DNA of 57,710 bases, from positions 1 through 57,710 of the forward strand of contig JAPCYN010000020.1 in NCBI GenBank assembly GCA_025941565.1. Reading direction: 5' to 3'. Positions 54,056 through 57,710 of this stretch are shown here, piece by piece. The notes beneath the pieces were generated by a model. The model saw only the letters and a program-made list of their open reading frames with translations, was not told the origin of the DNA and made no database searches. Source of the stretch: Legionella sp. 515359. GTDB taxonomy: Bacteria; Pseudomonadota; Gammaproteobacteria; Legionellales; Legionellaceae. Within the stretch, counting starts at the first letter, position 1. Every line of letters begins with the position of its first letter. A program made the translations under genes and the position numbers.

Positions 54056-54242
54056 ATTTATCCATAAAATAATCGATAATTCTAATTTAACGCATTGACA
54101 TGTGGCTAAAATCAGAGCGAACCCAGCCAACTCAATCACTCCCATTATATGGCCATTTTTTCCCGATGGGCGCTTACAGTAAAACTCTAAAATTAATGAC
54201 CCGCTTCGCGGGTCAGGCAAGGAAAGGCCAAAATGAAAAGGG

Positions 54243-56543
54243 TTAAAGCGTTAAAGCCCGAGAACACCTAACCCCAAGCTCACCGACCTTATTGTAGTTA
54301 TTCTGAAGGCTGCCACCACCCCCAGCAAATGCCTGGGCCCACGCAACGCTCCGCGGAGGGGACGTGCCCTCGGTAGAACTCCAGTAGTAGTTTAAAAGAG
54401 TACTAAGACCACTAGTATCTATCAAGCTGGATTGTATGTTTTGTAGCGTCGGCGTACCTGAAGTGCCACAAGCACTACTTCCATATCCCATTTCACAAAT
54501 TGCAGGCAGGTACCAATCGGAATAAGTAGCAATCGTTTGTTTGCACAATCCTGCAGCGTAGTAAGTGATGTTGGTTGGTCCAGCAGATGCCATAAAGGGA
54601 GCAGTGCCTGAGTTTGCTAGCGTATTATTGGTAATGAATTGATTATAAAACGTCAGAATATTCCCTGTGTTGCAAGAGCCATCTAATACTCCATTACACA
54701 TGGAAAAGGATGCAGAGGTAAACGGATTTGCATTGATATAGTTACTTGAAAAAAATGAGGCAAATGTGGCGTACGTGGGTGAGCCTGTTGCAGACGTGGA
54801 TGTATCATCAATTCCGGGAAGGGTATCATAGCTTGTATCAACAGGGTTAAAACCGCCACTTCCACCACCAGCGCCTCCATTGGAACTCCAAACAATGCCA
54901 TTGGGGTATGCGGCTGCCTGGTCGGATGTCGTGGCAACTTTCCCGCCTACGCTGCCGGTATTGGGGGTTGTGTCATCAAAAGCATATACATATCCGCCTT
55001 GATAAATACAGCCATAGCTCAATACGACAACATTGGTCGACACGGTAGTCGCATTGTCAGCACTCACTTGAACTGCTCCGGGAACAGGGGCTGTTAGACT
55101 CGAACAGGGATTAGTGCCATCCGAGGTGGCCGTGCCTCCTGGCGTGACGGTAATCGTACAGCTGCTGCTCGCCGCCAAGGTGCTGCCACAGGTTGTTGAG
55201 TTTGTAGTCCCTGTGGGCCAAGTGGGTGGGTTTACTGATAAGTTCACTGCGGTATTGCTTCCCGTGTTGGTAATGGTAATCACACGAGCAAGCCCCGATG
55301 AAGGCGTTCCGCTGACTCCATATTCTGTAAACCCTGTGACACTTAGCGCTAATTGACTTACGCTTGTACTCAACGTGGCCGTATTCGTGACGCAGTTGAC
55401 GCCAACATTGGTGACGTTAGCCCCACCCATAGTACCGCTGCCGTTGGTCACCGTGCATGTTTGTATTGCCGGCTGAGTGAATACGGTCACATTGTAAGCC
55501 GCACCTTGAGCTAATGGTGTGGCAAAGGTAAATGAGCCATTGCTATTGATGGTCAAATTATCGCCACCATTGTCTTGCAGCACGACAGTCCCGGATAAAC
55601 CCGATACAGTACCTCCTACCGTATAAGCATTGGTGGAGCAGGTCACTTGCACATTAGTGATATTAGAGGCGCTCGCTGTGCCACTACCGTTGGTAACCGT
55701 ACAGGTTTGAGTTGCAGGTTGTGTCAGAACCGTCACGTTATAGGTTGCACCCTGAGCAATGGACGTTGAAAAGGTAAACGAACTGTTGCTGTTGATGGTC
55801 AAGTTATCGCCGCCGTTGTTTTGCAGCACAACGGATTGTGGTGCCACTAACCCAGAAACACTACCCCCTACGGTTCGTGTGTTGGTGGAGCAATTCACAG
55901 TAACGTTGGTAACATTGGCATTGGTAATGGTGCCACTGCCATTGGTTACAGTACACGTTTGGGTTGCCGGTTGACTTTGTACCGTGACCAAATAAGAACT
56001 TCCAGAGGGCAAGGCGTTGGAAAAGGTAAAGGTTCCATCGGCATTCATAGTCAGTGCGTCACCATTATTCTCCAATACCAAAGTCCCTGAAAGACCAAAT
56101 ACAGAGCCTCCTACGGTATAATCTACCTCCGGTCTTTTGCTAATGTGTAAGCTGTTGGTGCTGCTTGGCTGATAACAGTAATTTGGATTGCCTTGCTGGC
56201 ATACGACAGGACCGCCCTGTACATTACCGTTTAAGGCGCTGCCGTTAATGGATAAATTTAAAATACAAGATTGCCGATAGCCTAAAACAAAGGGGTTTGG
56301 GCAATTACCTGACGTCGTTACCTGTGTTACTCCTGGAATGGTTTTCATCGCTAATGTATGTAACCTTCTGGATTGATTGGTTACTTGATAGCTCACGGTA
56401 GCGGCGTCGTTCGCCCCGACGGTGATTGTTGTTGCGGTTAATGGTGTAAACGTCCATAAAGGCGTTCCAGCATGCACCAAAGCCATGGCAAATATCAGCC
56501 ATACGCCTATCATTATTTTGTTAATAAATTGTCTACTGTTCAT
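54243..56543 (-). CDS. Large secreted protein with three tandem repeats and a DUF1566-type end
   Basis: The 766-residue protein has a signal peptide (IMIGVWLIFAMALVHAG). An N-terminal beta domain with TVSYQVTNQS follows, then three repeats of about 80-84 residues (about 142-386) opening YTVGGSVSGL and containing NGGDNLTINS, GSFTFA, QPATQTCTVTNGSGT and NVTVNCSTN. Then comes an Ig-like segment, and the C-terminal 250 residues contain DWYLPAICEMG, YWSSTEG and GVRCSRAL, the DUF1566 style related to C-type-lectin folds. Such proteins are exported, probably by type II secretion, and bind surfaces or polysaccharide; this role is inferred. Confidence 0.85.
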   Translation of the reverse strand: MNSRQFINKIMIGVWLIFAMALVHAGTPLWTFTPLTATTITVGANDAATVSYQVTNQSRRLHTLAMKTIPGVTQVTTSGNCPNPFVLGYRQSCILNLSINGSALNGNVQGGPVVCQQGNPNYCYQPSSTNSLHISKRPEVDYTVGGSVFGLSGTLVLENNGDALTMNADGTFTFSNALPSGSSYLVTVQSQPATQTCTVTNGSGTITNANVTNVTVNCSTNTRTVGGSVSGLVAPQSVVLQNNGGDNLTINSNSSFTFSTSIAQGATYNVTVLTQPATQTCTVTNGSGTASASNITNVQVTCSTNAYTVGGTVSGLSGTVVLQDNGGDNLTINSNGSFTFATPLAQGAAYNVTVFTQPAIQTCTVTNGSGTMGGANVTNVGVNCVTNTATLSTSVSQLALSVTGFTEYGVSGTPSSGLARVITITNTGSNTAVNLSVNPPTWPTGTTNSTTCGSTLAASSSCTITVTPGGTATSDGTNPCSSLTAPVPGAVQVSADNATTVSTNVVVLSYGCIYQGGYVYAFDDTTPNTGSVGGKVATTSDQAAAYPNGIVWSSNGGAGGGSGGFNPVDTSYDTLPGIDDTSTSATGSPTYATFASFFSSNYINANPFTSASFSMCNGVLDGSCNTGNILTFYNQFITNNTLANSGTAPFMASAGPTNITYYAAGLCKQTIATYSDWYLPAICEMGYGSSACGTSGTPTLQNIQSSLIDTSGLSTLLNYYWSSTEGTSPPRSVAWAQAFAGGGGSLQNNYNKVGELGVRCSRALTL
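55385..56120 (-). repeat. Three tandem coding repeats of about 240-250 bases
   Basis: Repeat starts on the minus strand are near 56120, 55877 and 55625, ending near 55385. The repeats share long identical blocks (for example those encoding QPATQTCTVTNGSGT), which points to recent duplication or gene conversion, and the copy number could vary. Confidence 0.85.
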
Positions 56544-56616
56544 CTTGTGTCCTTATGCGATGTAAGTGAGATTAAACAAAACCCCATTGGTGTAAGTGAA
56601 TGGACTAATATGCATC

Positions 56617-56901
56617 TTAGAATTTAAGCAGAGTAAGGGGATAAAAAAAGAACTCTGAACAAAGGAAATACACATAATAAAAAGTAATGGAGAAAAATGA
56701 AAATAAGGTAAAATCTAGTGCTGGTTGCTGATTGCTGGCAATGGTCCAGTCATTGGACGTTACCAATCCTTTTTTGATATCTAATCGATAGTTCATTCCC
56801 TGCATCAGCAATCCTATATTTTTACTTGGCGTTAGTGAGATTGAAAAATTATTCTTAATTATGATACTTTGTTGATGATTTAAAATCAAAATTTCCTTCA
56901 A
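56617..56901 (-). CDS. Small ORF with TTG start, unknown
   Basis: The 94-residue ORF begins with TTG 56901, preceded by GAGGAG six bases away, a strong ribosome site, which is why I accept it. It reads MKEILILNHQQSIIIK, a hydrophilic middle and a very Phe/Tyr-rich end (DFTLFSFFSITFYYVYFL). It may be a small membrane protein, but it has no recognised family and the end composition is odd. It lies upstream of the large secreted protein on the same strand. Confidence 0.4.
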   Translation of the reverse strand: MKEILILNHQQSIIIKNNFSISLTPSKNIGLLMQGMNYRLDIKKGLVTSNDWTIASNQQPALDFTLFSFFSITFYYVYFLCSEFFFYPLTLLKF

Positions 56902-56927
56902 TTTTTACTCCTCAAGTTTACCCCAAA

Positions 56928-56939
56928 CATTTCGCGACA
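56928..56939 (-). repeat. 12-base motif, right inverted copy
   Basis: CATTTCGCGACA, the exact inverse of TGTCGCGAAATG at 54044-54055. The two flank a 2.9-kb stretch. Confidence 0.45.
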
Positions 56940-57114
56940 CCAACTAACTCAAGGCGATATTTGATGTTTTCAAAAGGAAAAATGATAGGCACAGCAAAGC
57001 TGCTCCCAATAGTCGATGCGCGTAAGTTGGAATAAATATCCACAGTTCTGAATATTAAAAAAAGAAATTAGACGTGGCGTTGGATCGACACCCAGAGGGC
57101 CTTATGATAAAATT

Positions 57115-57600
57115 ATGGACAGATCATTTGCATTAAAAAAACTTCCTAAGTACGTATATGACATTATGCCCTCATTAACAACAACCAGTATTTATATTTA
57201 TTGCGCTTTTTTTGTGGTAAGCGCCTATATTGAATTAATGTCATTTAATGCACTTGCCTCGTCAGCACAAGAAATCGTGTCTAACCGAAAAAAACTGCCT
57301 TTTATGACTGACTTCGGCAGCATCATTAAAGTATTCTTCTTTTCATTCATCATTATCTATATTACACCTTGGCAAATGCGATATAAAACCTATTTATACA
57401 GCAATACCCAGGAACTGGTTTTTCTCTATCACGTTTTCATGCTTTTTTTGGTTGTTGCCTTTGTACCCATAATCAAATACTTGCAACAGGACATTAGACA
57501 TGGTCTACCCCGCTGGTATCTCAAAAATATATTAGTGGGTGATTCCATTCATCTATGGGGCATCTTACTCGCATGTTATGCATCAATTCCTAATTTTTAG
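57115..57600 (+). CDS. Polytopic membrane protein of unknown family
   Basis: This 161-residue protein has about four hydrophobic segments (residues about 20-45, 70-90, 100-125, 140-158). Loops are polar with Lys and Arg at ends (RSFALKKLPKYV at the start, DIRHGLPRWYLKN before the last helix), suggesting a cytosolic N-terminus. No motif is recognised. ATG 57115 lacks a strong ribosome site. Bases 57601-57710 hold no gene. Confidence 0.6.
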   Translation: MDRSFALKKLPKYVYDIMPSLTTTSIYIYCAFFVVSAYIELMSFNALASSAQEIVSNRKKLPFMTDFGSIIKVFFFSFIIIYITPWQMRYKTYLYSNTQELVFLYHVFMLFLVVAFVPIIKYLQQDIRHGLPRWYLKNILVGDSIHLWGILLACYASIPNF

Positions 57601-57710
57601 GCGCTAATTTCCTACTTCACTACTTCCCCAAGAGAAGATAAGGCCTACAAATGTGTAACCTGGGAGCAATGAAGCAGGATTGGTGATGTGTGAGCTTTCC
57701 TGGATCTGCT

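Larger units (their letters stand above)
53790..54242. other. Intergenic region with DnaA boxes and an ORF fragment
   Basis: 453 bases without a convincing gene. From 53827 to 53928 an open frame with no start codon reads a membrane-like stretch (WIGKELLHWLGALLITLGAY), possibly a decayed gene end. DnaA-type boxes are at 54013-54035 and a 12-base motif at 54044-54055. The rest holds the 3' flank of the DUF1566 gene. Confidence 0.4.

Noticed and set aside
53969-54220. Minus-strand open frame of 83 codons in the DnaA-box region
   Set aside because: No ribosome site, odd composition, and it runs through the DnaA boxes and palindromic DNA; judged chance.
1-57710. CRISPR array or insertion sequence
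   Set aside because: No regularly spaced direct repeats, no cas genes and no complete transposase reading frame were seen. The only tandem repeats are coding repeats in the large secreted protein and degenerate Sel1 units.

Overview
The window reads as chromosome of a Legionella species. It is AT-rich. It carries the complete legiobactin locus (lbtU and lbtABC with Fur boxes), a Legionella-type lsp type II secretion operon, a Sel1-repeat protein of the LpnE type, a LoxA/OXA-29-like class D beta-lactamase, and several proteins of eukaryotic or coiled-coil character that look like Dot/Icm effector candidates. I could not fix the species. All assignments come from reading motifs in the translated sequence, not from searches.

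Layout. 1-6.1 kb: 3' part of lpxB, a fis paralogue, a YkuD L,D-transpeptidase lipoprotein, a long coiled-coil His-rich membrane protein, and htpG on the minus strand with a textbook sigma-32 promoter. 6.1-9.9 kb: a minus-strand run glnA, DUF4124 protein, yaaA and an ACC-deaminase-like PLP enzyme. 9.9-14.4 kb: gspF-gspGHIJK of the type II secretion system. GspH and GspI have very long leaders encoded partly by two copies of a degenerate DNA repeat. 14.4-22.3 kb: Sel1-repeat protein, pmbA, a secreted phosphodiester glycosidase-like protein, and nrdAB behind DnaA boxes and an NrdR box. 22.5-25.7 kb: a His-rich membrane protein and an ABC exporter/OXA beta-lactamase gene pair.

25.9-34.2 kb is accessory in character. 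It holds tRNA-Arg(CCT), a short gene remnant beside it, an F-box plus beta-propeller-like protein, an ABC permease/ATPase pair, a very small ORF with its own terminator, a secreted trypsin-like protease, a dead cation/proton antiporter fragment, a DUF2339 membrane protein and an unrecognised protein. 34.2-39.7 kb is the legiobactin system: lbtC and lbtB (MFS transporters), lbtA (NIS synthetase) and lbtU (outer membrane receptor), with tandem Fur boxes before lbtA and a 43-bp near-perfect palindrome before lbtU. 39.7-43.7 kb: dsbD and small or unknown exported proteins.

44.0-47.4 kb holds the most unusual group. It contains a kynureninase-like PLP enzyme, an HxlR-family regulator, a small protein with a D..WH.F...T..Y..FC...HH signature, a 29-residue peptide gene with a strong ribosome site and a C-terminal KGWCGPGTCVG segment, and a divergent methyltransferase. 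An HxlR-type palindrome lies between the last two. I propose a small RiPP-like peptide system here; this is inference. 47.4-57.7 kb: amino-acid permease, TMEM175 channel, cysteine dioxygenase, a beta-lactamase-fold protein that has lost its catalytic Ser and Lys, an EAL-HDOD protein, small unknowns, a large secreted protein with three repeats and a DUF1566 end, and an unrecognised membrane protein.

Likely cooperation: the type II system would export the secreted protease and perhaps the repeat/DUF1566 and other signal-peptide proteins. LbtA makes legiobactin, LbtB probably exports it, and LbtU and LbtC bring the iron form back. NrdAB supplies deoxynucleotides under replication-linked control.
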